In this document: positions 9,352 to 18,127 of the stretch, in pieces
How positions within the stretch are numbered: the first letter of the stretch is position 1
Layout: each line of letters begins with the position of its first letter
From: Tectiglobus sp965223355
GTDB lineage: Bacteria; Pseudomonadota; Alphaproteobacteria; Rhizobiales; Hyphomicrobiaceae
Assembly (NCBI GenBank): GCA_965223355.1
Contig: CBDCWE010000003.1
Location: 868,001 to 932,000, forward strand
Direction: 5' to 3'
Length of the DNA: 64,000 bases
Translations under genes and position numbers: made by a program
Notes under the pieces: generated by a model
Seen by the model: the letters and a program-made list of their open reading frames with translations, nothing else
The model's database searches: none
What the model was told of the DNA's origin: nothing

Positions 9352-10227
9352 TCAGGCGCCGGCCCGTTCGTGCGCCGACTGCTGCGCAAAAAACGATGTC
9401 TTCGGATACTGCGGACGCGCCACCTCGTAGCTCTCGGACCGGATCCGGCCGCGGTCTTCACCGCGCACGAACAGGCCCTGATGCTCCGTCGGCACGGGAT
9501 TGGGCGTCAACGGCACCGCATCTCCGGCGGAATAGACACAGATGAACAGCGTACGCGGCGCCTCCGACAGGTTTGGTGCCGAACCGTGCGCCAGGCGTGT
9601 GTGCATCAGGCAGACGGCGCCGGCCGCGCCCAGGCACTTGACCGAATTGGCCTGCATCTGCTGTGCAAGACCGTCTTCGACGGCGCCGGTGAAGGTCCCG
9701 TTCTGCCAGATCGCATGGAGCTCGCCCTGGTGCGATCCGGGCAGCACTTCCAGCGGGCCGTTGGCGTCGGTCACATCATCGACCATCAACAACGCGGTGA
9801 TGATGTCGCTATTTGAATGCGGCGTGAACAGGAAGTCCTGGTGCCATTTCACTTCGGTGGCCGCACCCGGCAGCTTCGAGTTGATCTTGGTGTGATGCAG
9901 CTTCACGTCGGGCCCGATCAGGTCCGCCACCATGTCGGTCATGCGAGAGTTGGCCATCACATCGTAGTAGGCCTCGGAAACCTCCGTTGGCGCCTGCACG
10001 CGGCGCAGGGCCGGCTTGGCGGCCGAGTGACCGGGCTGCAGATCAAAGCGGATCCGCCCATCCAGGCATCGCCCGTAGGGCGCCGTCTCGGCCTTGCTCT
10101 CCTCCAACCACTGATCGAAATCGCGCCGCAGCCCGGCCAACTGTTCCGGGCTAACTGCATTGTCGACGGTCAGCACGCCGTCTCGCCAGAACTGGTCGAT
10201 CTGGGTCTTCGTCAGGACTGCCATCAT
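9352..10227 (-). CDS. Phytanoyl-CoA dioxygenase (PhyH) family protein
   Basis: This is a 291-aa Fe(II)/2-oxoglutarate-dependent oxygenase. The metal triad is visible as KWHQDF (His and Asp) near residues 129-134 and a distal His in TRLAHGSAPN, followed by the Arg that binds 2-oxoglutarate (APRTLF). The start has an excellent GAGGAG ribosome-binding site; two adjacent ATGs (10227, 10224) are possible. PhyH-family members act on many small substrates, such as hydroxylated acyl-CoAs, ectoine or phosphonates, so the substrate is not assigned. It lies upstream of nothing obviously related; the ald gene precedes it on the same strand by 85 bp. Confidence 0.88.
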   Translation of the reverse strand: MMAVLTKTQIDQFWRDGVLTVDNAVSPEQLAGLRRDFDQWLEESKAETAPYGRCLDGRIRFDLQPGHSAAKPALRRVQAPTEVSEAYYDVMANSRMTDMVADLIGPDVKLHHTKINSKLPGAATEVKWHQDFLFTPHSNSDIITALLMVDDVTDANGPLEVLPGSHQGELHAIWQNGTFTGAVEDGLAQQMQANSVKCLGAAGAVCLMHTRLAHGSAPNLSEAPRTLFICVYSAGDAVPLTPNPVPTEHQGLFVRGEDRGRIRSESYEVARPQYPKTSFFAQQSAHERAGA

Positions 10228-10312
10228 ACTCTCCTCGTATCACGCGCCGCACCGCACCCTGAATGACCACGGTGACCCAATTCACGCGACCACGCAAGTC
10301 GAAGGCTAAGCC

Positions 10313-11431
10313 TTAGCCTTTGATCGCATCTTCGACCGGCCAATGCGCGTGATCAAGGCTTTCGGCAACCGCTGCATGCGTGACGCGGCCGCTATGGACG
10401 TTGAGGCCGGCACGAAGATGCGGATCATCCTGCAGGGCCTGGCGCCAACCTTTGTCGGCAATGGCGAGGACGAACGGCAATGTCGCATTGTTGAGTGCAC
10501 GCGCAGACGTCCGCGGCACCGCCCCCGGCATGTTGGTCACGCAGTAATGGACCACGTCATCGAGGACGAACGTCGGTTCGTCATGGGTCGTTGGCCGAGA
10601 GGTCTCGAAACACCCACCCTGGTCGATCGCGACATCGACAACCACCGAGCCGGGCTTCATCTGCTTGATCAAATCGGCCGAGACGAGCTTCGGGGCCGCC
10701 GCGCCGGGCACCAGCACCCCACCGATTACCAGATCAGCCTCGATACAATGGCGTTCGACGGCATCGCGCGTGGAAAACACCGTGTTCAGCGGCCGGTCGA
10801 ACTGCTGCCACAGCCGCCGCAGGACATCGACGTTGCGATCGAGCACCCAGACATCGGCGCCCATCCCGAGCGCGATATGCACGGCATGCGTGCCGACCAC
10901 GCCGCCGCCGATCACCACAACCTTGCCCGGATCAACACCGGGCACGCCACCGAGCAACACACCGAGGCCGCCATGCGCCTTCTCCAGATGATAGGCGCCG
11001 GCCTGGATCGACATCCGTCCCGCCACTTCCGACATCGGAGCAAGCAACGGCAGGCCGCCGGTCGCGGAGGTCACGGTTTCATAGGCAATGCAGGTGGCAC
11101 CGCTGGCGATCAGGTCGTCGGTCTGCGCGGGGTCCGGTGCCAGATGCAGGTAGGTGAACAGAATCTGGCCCCTGCGCAGCAGTTTGCGCTCGGGCGCCAG
11201 CGGTTCCTTGACCTTGACGATCATGTCGGCCTCGTCAAACACCGCTTCCGGTGTCGGCACGATCTTGGCCCCGGCAGTCTCATAGTGGGCATCCGCCATG
11301 CCGATGCCGGCCCCCGCTCCGGTCTCGATCATCACCTCATGACCGTGGGCAACGAGTTCACGCACGTTGGCTGGAATCAGCCCGACCCGGTATTCGCTGA
11401 CCTTCGTCTCTTTCGGCACACCGACTTTCAT
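10313..11431 (-). CDS. ald: Alanine dehydrogenase
   Basis: This 372-aa enzyme oxidatively deaminates L-alanine to pyruvate with NAD. The N-terminal catalytic domain has the family start MKVGVPKE and the segments RVGL and the TYLHLA block. The Rossmann nucleotide-binding domain shows VIGGGVVGTHAVHIALGMGA near residue 170, and the catalytic His/Asp region includes VVDVAIDQGGCFETS. The family length of about 370 fits. GGAGGAAG lies 4 bp before the ATG. The C-terminal block (NMPGAVPRTSARALNNATLP) is diagnostic. Confidence 0.95.
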   Translation of the reverse strand: MKVGVPKETKVSEYRVGLIPANVRELVAHGHEVMIETGAGAGIGMADAHYETAGAKIVPTPEAVFDEADMIVKVKEPLAPERKLLRRGQILFTYLHLAPDPAQTDDLIASGATCIAYETVTSATGGLPLLAPMSEVAGRMSIQAGAYHLEKAHGGLGVLLGGVPGVDPGKVVVIGGGVVGTHAVHIALGMGADVWVLDRNVDVLRRLWQQFDRPLNTVFSTRDAVERHCIEADLVIGGVLVPGAAAPKLVSADLIKQMKPGSVVVDVAIDQGGCFETSRPTTHDEPTFVLDDVVHYCVTNMPGAVPRTSARALNNATLPFVLAIADKGWRQALQDDPHLRAGLNVHSGRVTHAAVAESLDHAHWPVEDAIKG

Positions 11432-11631
11432 TCGACTTCCTCCACGATCTGACCTGTCATCGTTGCAACGTGAGCCAATCCTGTAACGTGTGGACCAAAG
11501 AAATGCACCAGCTTTGCCGACAACTTGTCATTGTGCGCGACGATTTTCATCCGCCAAACGACGGGTTCGCCAAGATTGCGCCGTACAACGCCTGGACATG
11601 CTCCAGCGACCCGACCAAGGGGCGGTATGCG

Positions 11632-11649
11632 GTATCAGGGGATCCTTAG
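11632..11649 (-). repeat. Family A terminal remnant at the gatA stop
   Basis: The segment TATCAGGGGATCCTTAG closely matches the right end of the 32.2 kb family A copy (GATCAGAGGATCCCTAG), and its TTA is the complement of the gatA TAA stop. The rest of the element is not recognisable. Confidence 0.45.
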
Positions 11650-13124
11650 GCCGCTTTCAACGCCGCTTCGATCATCGCGGCGGCTTGGACGACGACGGCG
11701 TCACCCCGTTGCGGACCGATGACCTGGATGCCGAGCGGCATGCCGCGCGAGTCCTTGGCGCCAGGCAGGCTGAGACCGGGCAGGCCGGCGAGATTGACCG
11801 GTACCGTCAGGACATCTTCGAGGTACATGGCGACCGGGTCATCCATGTGGGCACCGACGGCAAAGGCGCCGGTCGGAGTGGTCGGCGACAGGATGACGTC
11901 GCAGTCGGCAAAGGCGGCCTCGAAGTCATTGGCCACCAGGCGGCGGACCTTGAGCGCCTTTTGATAATACTGGTCGTAGTAGCCGCTCGAGAGTGAGAAC
12001 GTACCCATCAGAATGCGGCGTTTGACCTCGGCACCGAAACCTTCCGCGCGGGTGCGCTCGTACATGTCGATGAGGTCAGCGAACTGCTTGGCGCGATGGC
12101 CATACCTGACGCCGTCATAGCGTGACAGGTTGGAGGAGGCCTCGGACAGCGCGATGACGTAGTAGGCCGGCAAAGCGCTTGCAAAGTGCGGCAGGTTGAT
12201 TTCGCGCAGGTCGGCGTTCAACCGGCCGGCAACACCAAGGATCGTGTCCCAGACAATCCGGGCTTCGGGAGTGGTCTCGCCGGTGATCAACTCCTTGACA
12301 ACGCCGATGCGCATGCCATCACGCGGAGTGTTGGCTGCGGTTTCAAGGGCAGGTGCGAAATCCTTGATCGATGTCGAATCCTTCGGGTCGTGGCCGATCA
12401 TGACATCGAGGAGAATGGCGACATCCTCGACCGTGCGCGCAAAGCCGCCGGCCTGATCGAGCGAGGATCCGTAGGCGGCAATGCCCCAGCGCGAACAGGC
12501 GCCGTAGGTCGGCTTCATGCCGACAATACCGCAGAAGCTGGCCGGCTGGCGAATGGACCCGCCGGTATCGGAACCGATCGCGCCAAGGGCGAGGCCGGCG
12601 GCAACCGCCGCCGCCGAACCGCCGGACGAGCCGCCGGGCACGAGACCTGTCAGCCCCAATGCCTCGCCAACCGGGTTCTTGGTGACGCCGAAATGGCTGT
12701 TTTCGGTCGACGAGCCCATCGCAAACTCATCAAGGTTGGTCTTGCCCACGCAGACGGCGCCGGCGCCGAACAGGCGCTCGGTTATGGTCGATTCATAGGT
12801 CGGGACAAAGTTCTCCAGGATGCGCGAACCTGCCGTGGTGAGAATTCCGTCGGTGCAAAAATTATCCTTGATCGCCAGGGCAATGCCGTCGAGCGCACGC
12901 GGCTTGCCGGCGGCAATGCGGTGATCGGCGGCCGCGGCCTGGGCAGCGCCTTTGTCGAACGTCTCGGTGATGAAAACGTTGAGATCACGTGCCGCCATCG
13001 CCCGCGATTTGATCTGCTCGAACAGGTCACCGGCGGTCAGATCACCGTCGCGCAGGCGCTGTCGTGCTGCGGCAAGAGTGGGAAGCCCACGGCCTGTTGC
13101 ATTTTGATCTGGCGGGTTTGACAA
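11646..13124 (-). CDS. gatA: Glu-tRNA(Gln)/Asp-tRNA(Asn) amidotransferase subunit A
   Basis: GatA is the 492-aa amidase-signature subunit that releases ammonia from glutamine for transamidation of mischarged tRNA. The catalytic Ser-cisSer-Lys set is visible: Lys in LAIKDNF near residue 83, and GGSSGGSAAAVAAG followed by GSDTGGSIRQPA. The motif DQAGGFARTVEDVA and the DSTS segment distinguish GatA from generic amidases. The inferred start is TTG at 13124; no ATG is available near the expected N-terminus. Unusually, neither gatC nor gatB is adjacent: 535 bp upstream holds no recognisable gatC and ald lies downstream. Confidence 0.92.
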   Translation of the reverse strand: MSNPPDQNATGRGLPTLAAARQRLRDGDLTAGDLFEQIKSRAMAARDLNVFITETFDKGAAQAAAADHRIAAGKPRALDGIALAIKDNFCTDGILTTAGSRILENFVPTYESTITERLFGAGAVCVGKTNLDEFAMGSSTENSHFGVTKNPVGEALGLTGLVPGGSSGGSAAAVAAGLALGAIGSDTGGSIRQPASFCGIVGMKPTYGACSRWGIAAYGSSLDQAGGFARTVEDVAILLDVMIGHDPKDSTSIKDFAPALETAANTPRDGMRIGVVKELITGETTPEARIVWDTILGVAGRLNADLREINLPHFASALPAYYVIALSEASSNLSRYDGVRYGHRAKQFADLIDMYERTRAEGFGAEVKRRILMGTFSLSSGYYDQYYQKALKVRRLVANDFEAAFADCDVILSPTTPTGAFAVGAHMDDPVAMYLEDVLTVPVNLAGLPGLSLPGAKDSRGMPLGIQVIGPQRGDAVVVQAAAMIEAALKAA

Positions 13125-13659
13125 CGGCCTTGTCCTATCACGTCTGATGGATTGCGCGAGCGTGTGCCCTGACGGACCCTCGATTGCGGTTTGTCGGACG
13201 AACTCGGTTACCTACCTTTGCGATGGCGCCAGCGCAAGCGCCGTGCGCGCCAAGGTCGAGGTTGCCGCGGCGTCCCACGGTATTGTCTGCGGAACCAGCA
13301 AGCGATGCCGGATGCACAGACCATGAGCAAGGTCGATCACGCCAACATTCACTGTCTCTCATACCGGCCGGACATGCGGCATGGCGCCGGTGATACGCGA
13401 ACTCTGAAACGCACGATAGTCATTGTTGCACCATCAGGCGACATCGTGCTTTTCATCGGTGGTGTTTTGATACTGATTGCGGCCGGGCTGGACTGGCGGC
13501 GATGACGACGGCGATTGACCCGCTCACGAGCATTGCCTTAGGGTTCGGCCCTGCTTTCAGGGCGGGCAGGGGCGCCCGGATTGCTGCGGCTGTGACGGAT
13601 CCTTGAGGGTGACTGTCGCGCGGCCGCTGCGCTGATGCACGACTGTGGCGAGGGAAATC
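13125..13659. other. Intergenic region without a confident gene
   Basis: No gatC or other known gene is visible on either strand. A plus-strand frame ending at 13505 would encode a C-terminal hydrophobic stretch (VLFIGGVLILIAAGL), so a tiny membrane peptide starting near 13374 is conceivable, but no good ribosome-binding site supports it. Confidence 0.3.
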
Positions 13660-14019
13660 ATGGCTGATCGGGACGACAAGACAGCGCCAATCACGTTCGA
13701 CGATTTTCTTGCTGTCGACATCCGTGTTGGCACCGTGATCGATGCGCAACCCTATCCGGAAGCGCGCAAGCCCGCTTTCAAGCTGTGGATCGATTTCGGC
13801 GATCAAATCGGTATCAAGAAGACCTCCGCACAGATTACGGTCCACTATACCCTGGACAATTTAATCGGTCGTCAGGTCGCAGCCGTTGTCAACTTCCCGC
13901 CGCGCCAGATCGGCAAGTTCATGTCGGAAGTGCTGACGCTCGGGTTCTCGGACAGCAACGGCGATATCGTGCTGTTGCAGCCTGAGCGCCCCGTCCCCAA
14001 CGGCGGCCGCATGCACTAG
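13660..14019 (+). CDS. csaA: tRNA-binding domain protein, CsaA-like
   Basis: This 119-aa protein consists of a single tRNA-binding OB-fold (EMAP/Trbp111 type). CsaA proteins are small dimeric chaperone-like proteins associated with protein export, and related folds bind tRNA. Typical segments are FLAVDIRVGTV near the N-terminus, FKLWIDFG, and the C-terminal VLTLGFSDSNGDIVLLQPE-type loop with the ending VPNGGRMH. ATG at 13660 has GAGGGAA upstream and is preferred over GTG 13645. The TAG stop is part of the CTAG that begins a family B repeat. Confidence 0.92.
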   Translation: MADRDDKTAPITFDDFLAVDIRVGTVIDAQPYPEARKPAFKLWIDFGDQIGIKKTSAQITVHYTLDNLIGRQVAAVVNFPPRQIGKFMSEVLTLGFSDSNGDIVLLQPERPVPNGGRMH

Positions 14020-14095
14020 GCAACCTGCCTTTATTCGGAATCGGAACGATCCCGAATAAAGGCAGGTTGCTCGCCTCTAAAGCACGATGATCTAG
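14016..14095 (+). repeat. Family B element, copy 2 (second hairpin deleted)
   Basis: Bounded by CTAG at both ends (14016-14019 and 14092-14095). The first hairpin (GCAACCTGCCTTTATTCGG against its complement) is perfect. The second hairpin is missing, leaving CCTCTAAAGCACGATGATCTAG-like sequence. Its left CTAG contains the csaA stop. Confidence 0.92.
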
Positions 14096-14272
14096 GCAAC
14101 CTCTGAATAAGTCCGGGGTCCAGGGGTCCAACCCCTGGTCGGGGTGTTTGAGGGGCTGAAAGCCCCTCAAGGATCGCCGCGTTGCGGCGATATGTTAAGG
14201 GCTCTACCCTTAACGATCCCGCCAAAGGGCGCCGCCCTTTGGAAACCTGGAACCTGTTCAGAGGTTCCTTAG
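14092..14272 (+). repeat. Family A multi-hairpin element, copy 2 (near full length)
   Basis: It shares its left CTAG with the preceding family B copy and ends at TTAG (14269-14272). Terminal inverted repeats are of the type GGAACCTCTGAACAAGT. Inside are five successive hairpins: CCAGGGG/CCCCTGG, GAGGGGC/GCCCCTC, ATCGCCGC/GCGGCGAT, TTAAGGGC/GCCCTTAA and CCAAAGGGC/GCCCTTTGG. The right boundary supplies the TAA stop of the convergent lysR-type gene. Confidence 0.92.
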
Positions 14273-15159
14273 ATTGTCTCGGACCGAGTGGCGACCTTCA
14301 ATTTTGCTGCAATCCAGTCTGCGACGACCCGAACACGACGCAGCTCCAAACGGCGACGGTGAACAAGCAACCAGATCTCCCGGGTCAATGTTGACTCGAT
14401 GTCGGACAATTTCCGGAGCCGCCGGTCACGGTCAGCGATGATTGTCGGCAGCAACGAGCGACCGACGCCGGCTGCGGCGGCTTCCAACGCTGTCTCTACG
14501 TCGATGACACGGAGCCCAGCCCATTCGCCGCCGTCCCGTTTGACTATTCTGTCGATCCAGCCGGCTTGCGGCAGGTGTGCCATCGATTCATCGTAACCAA
14601 TCCACGGCAACTGATCGCAAACTTGTTTGGTTCGTTCGCGCGCAGCATACGGTGCAAACGCCAACGCGCCGACCTTTCGTGCAATCGTCTCACGGCCGCC
14701 CGCGCGAGGTCGTGAAAATCGCAAAGCTATGTCGGCTTCGCGCAAGGTCAGATCGAAATCACGACGATCAGGGTGCAGCTCGAGACTAAGTTGAGGGTGG
14801 TCCCTGAGCAGGTCTTTGGTTTGCGGCGTCAACCATTTGTTGATCAAGAATGCGACGGAGGTCACGCGGACGCTACCGGCACACGCGTTTGCTATACCAC
14901 GCGCTTCTTCGCCGATGGTCAGCGTTGCGTTCTCCATCGCCTCTGCATGCGCAAGTATGGTTTGACCCAATTCGGTCAGACGGTGAGTGCCGTCTCTTTG
15001 CCGAAGGTAGATGTCGCCACCGAGGACAGATCGCAGCACATTAAGACGCCTTGAGACCGTTGTGCCGTCAACACCCATCAACCGTGCAGCACCAGCGAGC
15101 GAACGAGCGCGATGAAGCGCCAGCAGGTAGCGGAGATCATTCCAATTTAGACTCTGCAT
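14269..15159 (-). CDS. LysR family transcriptional regulator
   Basis: This is a 296-aa regulator with an N-terminal winged helix-turn-helix (residues about 5-65, with LAGAARLMGVDGTTVSRRL as the recognition helix region) and a C-terminal type 2 periplasmic-binding-like effector domain. It is transcribed divergently from the YCII-domain gene with an 85-bp gap, the classic arrangement for a LysR regulator and its target. Two TCTGCA hexamers in the gap (about 15164 and 15195) are weak operator candidates. The stop codon comes from a family A repeat end, so the native C-terminus may have been slightly different. Confidence 0.93.
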   Translation of the reverse strand: MQSLNWNDLRYLLALHRARSLAGAARLMGVDGTTVSRRLNVLRSVLGGDIYLRQRDGTHRLTELGQTILAHAEAMENATLTIGEEARGIANACAGSVRVTSVAFLINKWLTPQTKDLLRDHPQLSLELHPDRRDFDLTLREADIALRFSRPRAGGRETIARKVGALAFAPYAARERTKQVCDQLPWIGYDESMAHLPQAGWIDRIVKRDGGEWAGLRVIDVETALEAAAAGVGRSLLPTIIADRDRRLRKLSDIESTLTREIWLLVHRRRLELRRVRVVADWIAAKLKVATRSETI

Positions 15160-15244
15160 TTCTGCAGATTACACCTGCAAGCACCCCACTTCAATCTGCA
15201 CATTTATAGAAGTAAGAGGGGACATGTCGATAGCGGAGGTGGAA

Positions 15245-15541
15245 ATGAAATTCGCAGTGTTGTTCGAGGACGACCCGGTTCGAGGTCCAGAAGCGAGAAC
15301 CCGGCATATGTCGGAGCATTTGCAGTTTCTTCAGCGCCATGCCGAGGAAATCGAAGCGGCCGGGCCGTTGATTGATGAATTGGGAACCCCCACTGGCGGG
15401 CTTTGGGTGGTCGAGGCAGCGAACTTTGAGCGGGTCGAAATACTCGTGAGAGATGATCCGTTTTGGCCCTCGGGGCTGCGCAAATCAGTGCGCATTCTGA
15501 ATTGGAGGCAGGTTTTTGTCGATGGTCGACAGTTGCCTTAG
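15245..15541 (+). CDS. YCII-related domain protein
   Basis: This is a small 98-aa alpha/beta protein of the YCII family, with the usual N-terminal strand MKFAVLFEDDP, a His in the RHMSEHLQFL helix and a Gly/Pro-rich loop (AAGPLIDELGTPTGG). Family members such as muconolactone-isomerase-like or dehalogenase-like proteins have varied or unknown activities. ATG 15245 has GGAGG 5-6 bp upstream; ATG 15224 also has a ribosome-binding site and would add seven residues. It is probably controlled by the divergent LysR protein. The stop is followed at once by an IS630 insertion zone. Confidence 0.82.
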   Translation: MKFAVLFEDDPVRGPEARTRHMSEHLQFLQRHAEEIEAAGPLIDELGTPTGGLWVVEAANFERVEILVRDDPFWPSGLRKSVRILNWRQVFVDGRQLP

Positions 15542-15556
15542 AACGATTTCGCACTA

Positions 15557-16795
15557 GTGTTCCGCCTTTTTTAAACTGGCGGGTTGCGTTTGTTGGCGAA
15601 CAGTGATTCTTCGGTTGTCATCAACGATGGTAGGGGGACGTCAGAATGGCCAATAAGAGACACATTGTCGAGTTGTCAGGCGATGAGCGCGCGCGCTTGA
15701 GCGCAATGATCACCAAGGGCAAGTGTTCGGCGCAGGCAAACCTTAAAGCGCGGATCTTGCTGAAGGCGGATCAGGGCCCGAGTGGTGAAGGCTTATGCGA
15801 CACTGCGATTTGTGAGGCGCTTGAGACCAATGTCAGAATGGTCGAGCGGGTGCGCCAGAAGTGCGTCCTCGAAGGGCTCGAGGCGGTGTTTAGGCGCAAG
15901 CAACGTGAGACCCCGCCGAGACAACCGATCTTTGACGGCGAGGCTGAAGCCAGGCTCATTGCCCTGGCTTGCTCAGAGCCGCCTGAAGGGTGTGCACAAT
16001 GGACGATCCGTCTGCTCGCCGACAAGGTCGTCGAACTTGGCATCGTCGAGACGGTGCATCACAACACGGTCGCGCGGACGCTTAAAAAAACGAACTCAAG
16101 CCGCACCGCAGCAAATATTGGGTGATCCCGCCGAGCCAAAACGCCGCCTTCGTTGCCGCTATGGAAAACGTGCTCGCCGTTTATACCCGCTCGCATGATC
16201 CCAGCCGACCGCTGGTCTGTCTGGATGAGACCAGCAAACAGCTCGTTGCCGAAACACGCACGCCGATCCCGATGGCGCCGGGCCGGCCAGTGCGCTATGA
16301 TTATGAGTATCGCCGGGCCGGCGTCGCCAACCTGTTCATGGGTTTTGCGCCGCTCGAAGGCTGGCGCCATGTCAAAATCACGGACCGGCGCACCAGTATC
16401 GATTACGCGCATTTTCTGTGTGACTTGAGCGATCAGCACTTTGCCGAGGCGGAAAAGATCGTCCTTGTCCAGGATAACCTGTCAACCCACACCCATTCCG
16501 CGCTCTACGAAGCTTTCCCACCTGACCAAGCCCGCCGGCTGGTCGAGCGTTTCGAGTGGCATTATACACCCAGGCATGGCAGCTGGCTCAACATGGCCGA
16601 AGCCGAACTGTCCGTCCTTGCGCGCCAGTGCCTTAACCGGCGCATTCACGATAAGGCTTCACTGGCAGCGAAAGTTGAGCACTGGCAACGACACCGCAAC
16701 AACCGCGCCCAAACCGCCAATTGGCGCTTCACCACCGAAGACGCGCGAATTAAACTCAAACGCCTGTACCCGACAATTTAGGTGAGTCGGAGCAC
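15557..16795 (+). mobile_element. IS630-family insertion sequence, apparently complete
   Basis: This 1239-bp element is flanked by TA on both sides (15555-15556 and 16796-16797), within CTAG. Imperfect terminal inverted repeats read GTGTTCCGCC at the left and GTGCTCCGAC (complement) at the right. It encodes one DDE transposase in two overlapping frames. IS630 itself is known to prefer CTAG and to duplicate TA, and the boundaries here fit that. Confidence 0.9.
15646..16781 (+). CDS. IS630-family transposase made by -1 frameshifting
   Basis: The first frame (15646-16125) encodes the helix-turn-helix DNA-binding region. The second encodes the DDE catalytic core: Asp in CLDETSKQ, Asp in VLVQDNLSTHT, and Glu in LNMAEAELSVLA. 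The two frames join if the ribosome or polymerase slips back one base in the run of seven A at 16084-16090: LKK from frame one continues as NELKPHRSKYW. The fused product is about 378 aa, the usual family length. Slippage in A-runs is established for IS630 elements, so this is probably programmed rather than a mutation. Product identity is firm; frameshift use is inferred. Confidence 0.88.
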
Positions 16796-16933
16796 TAGAG
16801 CAACCTGCCTTTATTCGGAATCGGAACGATCCCGAATAAAGGTAGAAAGTTGCTCGCCTCTAAAGTGGCGATCATCTTTGTGCTTTAAGCTGGAACCGCA
16901 ATAGCGGTTCCAGCTTAAAGCACGATGATCTAG
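16795..16933 (+). repeat. Family B palindromic element, copy 3 (full length)
   Basis: CTAG at both ends. The first hairpin is GCAACCTGCCTTTATTCGG paired with its complement (with AAAGTTGC variation). The second is a long stem built on TTTAAGCTGGAACCGC paired with GCGGTTCCAGCTTAAA, flanked by GATCATCTTTGTGC. It directly abuts the IS630 right end and an inverted IS630 remnant. Confidence 0.92.
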
Positions 16934-17155
16934 GGCCCTGATCCGCCTTCAGCAAGATCCGCGCTTTAAGGTTCGCCTGCGCCGAACACTTGCCCTTGGT
17001 GATCATTGCGCTCAAGCGCGCACGCTCATCGCCTGACAACTCGACAATGTGTCTCTTATTGGCCATCTTCACGTCCCCCTGCCATCGTTGATGACAACCG
17101 AAAAACCACTGTTCGCCAACAAACACAACCCGCCAGTTTAAAAGAGGCGGAACAC
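16933..17155 (-). pseudogene. Truncated inverted IS630 remnant
   Basis: On the minus strand this matches the first 225 bp or so of the intact IS630 nearby (terminal repeat, leader and the first 45 transposase codons, beginning MANKRHIVELSGDERARL) with scattered substitutions. It is cut off at GGGCCC next to a family B boundary. Its outer terminal repeat, CTAGTGTTCCGCC read on the minus strand, supplies the TAG stop of the next gene. Confidence 0.92.
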
Positions 17156-18039
17156 TAGGAATTATCGGCGTTGTTGAGGCGGGCAATGAGCGCGGACGTA
17201 TCCCAGCGCCCGCCGCCCATTTTCTGGACCTCCGAATAGAATTGATCGACAAGTGCCGCGACCGGCAGGCTGGCATTGTTCTGGCGTGCTTCGGCGAGTG
17301 CGATGTCGAGGTCCTTGCGCATCCAATCAACCGCGAAACCAAAATCGAACTTGCCCTGCCCCATGGTCTGCCAGCGGTTTTCCATCTGCCACGACCCGGC
17401 CGCACCCTTGTCGATCGTGGTCATGACGGCATCCAGATCGAGCCCGGCCTTCTGGGCAAAATGAATACCCTCCGACAGCCCCTGAACCAGGCCTGCGATA
17501 CAGATTTGGTTGACCATTTTGCAGAGCTGGCCGGCACCCGGTTCACCAATCAGGGTGACTTGGCGCGCATACGTGTCGATCACCGGAAGAGCGCGATCGA
17601 AAACCGGCCGCTCACCGCCGACCATGACGGTCAACACGCCGTTCTCCGCTCCGGCCTGGCCGCCAGACACCGGCGCATCGAGGAAATCGAACCCGCTGTC
17701 CTTGGCTGCGCCGGAAAGCTCGCGGGCGACGTTGGCCGATGCGGTTGTGTTGTCGATGAACACCGACCCCGACGCCATCGCGTGAAAGGCGCCGTCCGGA
17801 CCTGTTGTCACCGCGCGCAGATCATCGTCGTTACCAACGCAGCAAAACACAAAGTCAGCACCGCGCGCGGCATCCTTCGGTGTTGGGGCGGCAGTGCCGG
17901 CACCGTATTCGGCGATCCATTGCTCGGCCTTGGCCGCCGTCCGGTTGTAGACCGTGAGTTCGTGCCCGCCCTTTTTGAAAACATGGCCGGCCATCGGGTA
18001 ACCCATCACACCAAGTCCAATCCACGCCACCTTTGCCAT
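17155..18039 (-). CDS. 3-hydroxyisobutyrate dehydrogenase-like NAD(P)-dependent oxidoreductase
   Basis: This 294-aa beta-hydroxyacid dehydrogenase has an N-terminal Rossmann domain (IGLGVMGYPMAGH), the substrate-binding motif DAPVSGGQAGAENG near residue 117, and the catalytic Lys in GQLCKMVNQ near residue 171. The C-terminal helical domain is complete, ending GGRWDTSALIARL. ATG at 18039 follows AGGGAGAG; an upstream TTG adds six residues without support. Substrates in this family include 3-hydroxyisobutyrate, tartronate semialdehyde and glyoxylate; the neighbours do not decide. The stop TAG is exactly the CTAG end of the IS630 remnant. Confidence 0.9.
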   Translation of the reverse strand: MAKVAWIGLGVMGYPMAGHVFKKGGHELTVYNRTAAKAEQWIAEYGAGTAAPTPKDAARGADFVFCCVGNDDDLRAVTTGPDGAFHAMASGSVFIDNTTASANVARELSGAAKDSGFDFLDAPVSGGQAGAENGVLTVMVGGERPVFDRALPVIDTYARQVTLIGEPGAGQLCKMVNQICIAGLVQGLSEGIHFAQKAGLDLDAVMTTIDKGAAGSWQMENRWQTMGQGKFDFGFAVDWMRKDLDIALAEARQNNASLPVAALVDQFYSEVQKMGGGRWDTSALIARLNNADNS

Positions 18040-18127
18040 CGAGTGCTCTCCCTTCAAGTTTAAGTCGGCCGTTGCAGGGGTTGTAGCGGACTTTGCGCGC
18101 GACGCACAGGCGTCTCATCGCGTCCGG

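Noticed and set aside
12186..13121. Long plus-strand frame opposite gatA (and similar long antisense frames opposite pgi, mutL, ald, uvrA and hydantoinase A)
   Set aside because: These frames have atypical amino acid composition, no ribosome-binding site and no similarity; they are by-products of high GC content on the strand opposite a conserved gene.
13191..13505. Plus-strand frame of 104 codons in the gap after gatA
   Set aside because: The N-terminal half is Arg/Cys-rich with no similarity and no ribosome-binding site. Only a C-terminal hydrophobic stretch is suggestive.
16795..16933. Family A and B hairpins as rho-independent terminators
   Set aside because: The stems are strong but no run of T follows the stem on either strand. 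They also occur inside a gene, so mobile repeat is the better reading; incidental termination remains possible.
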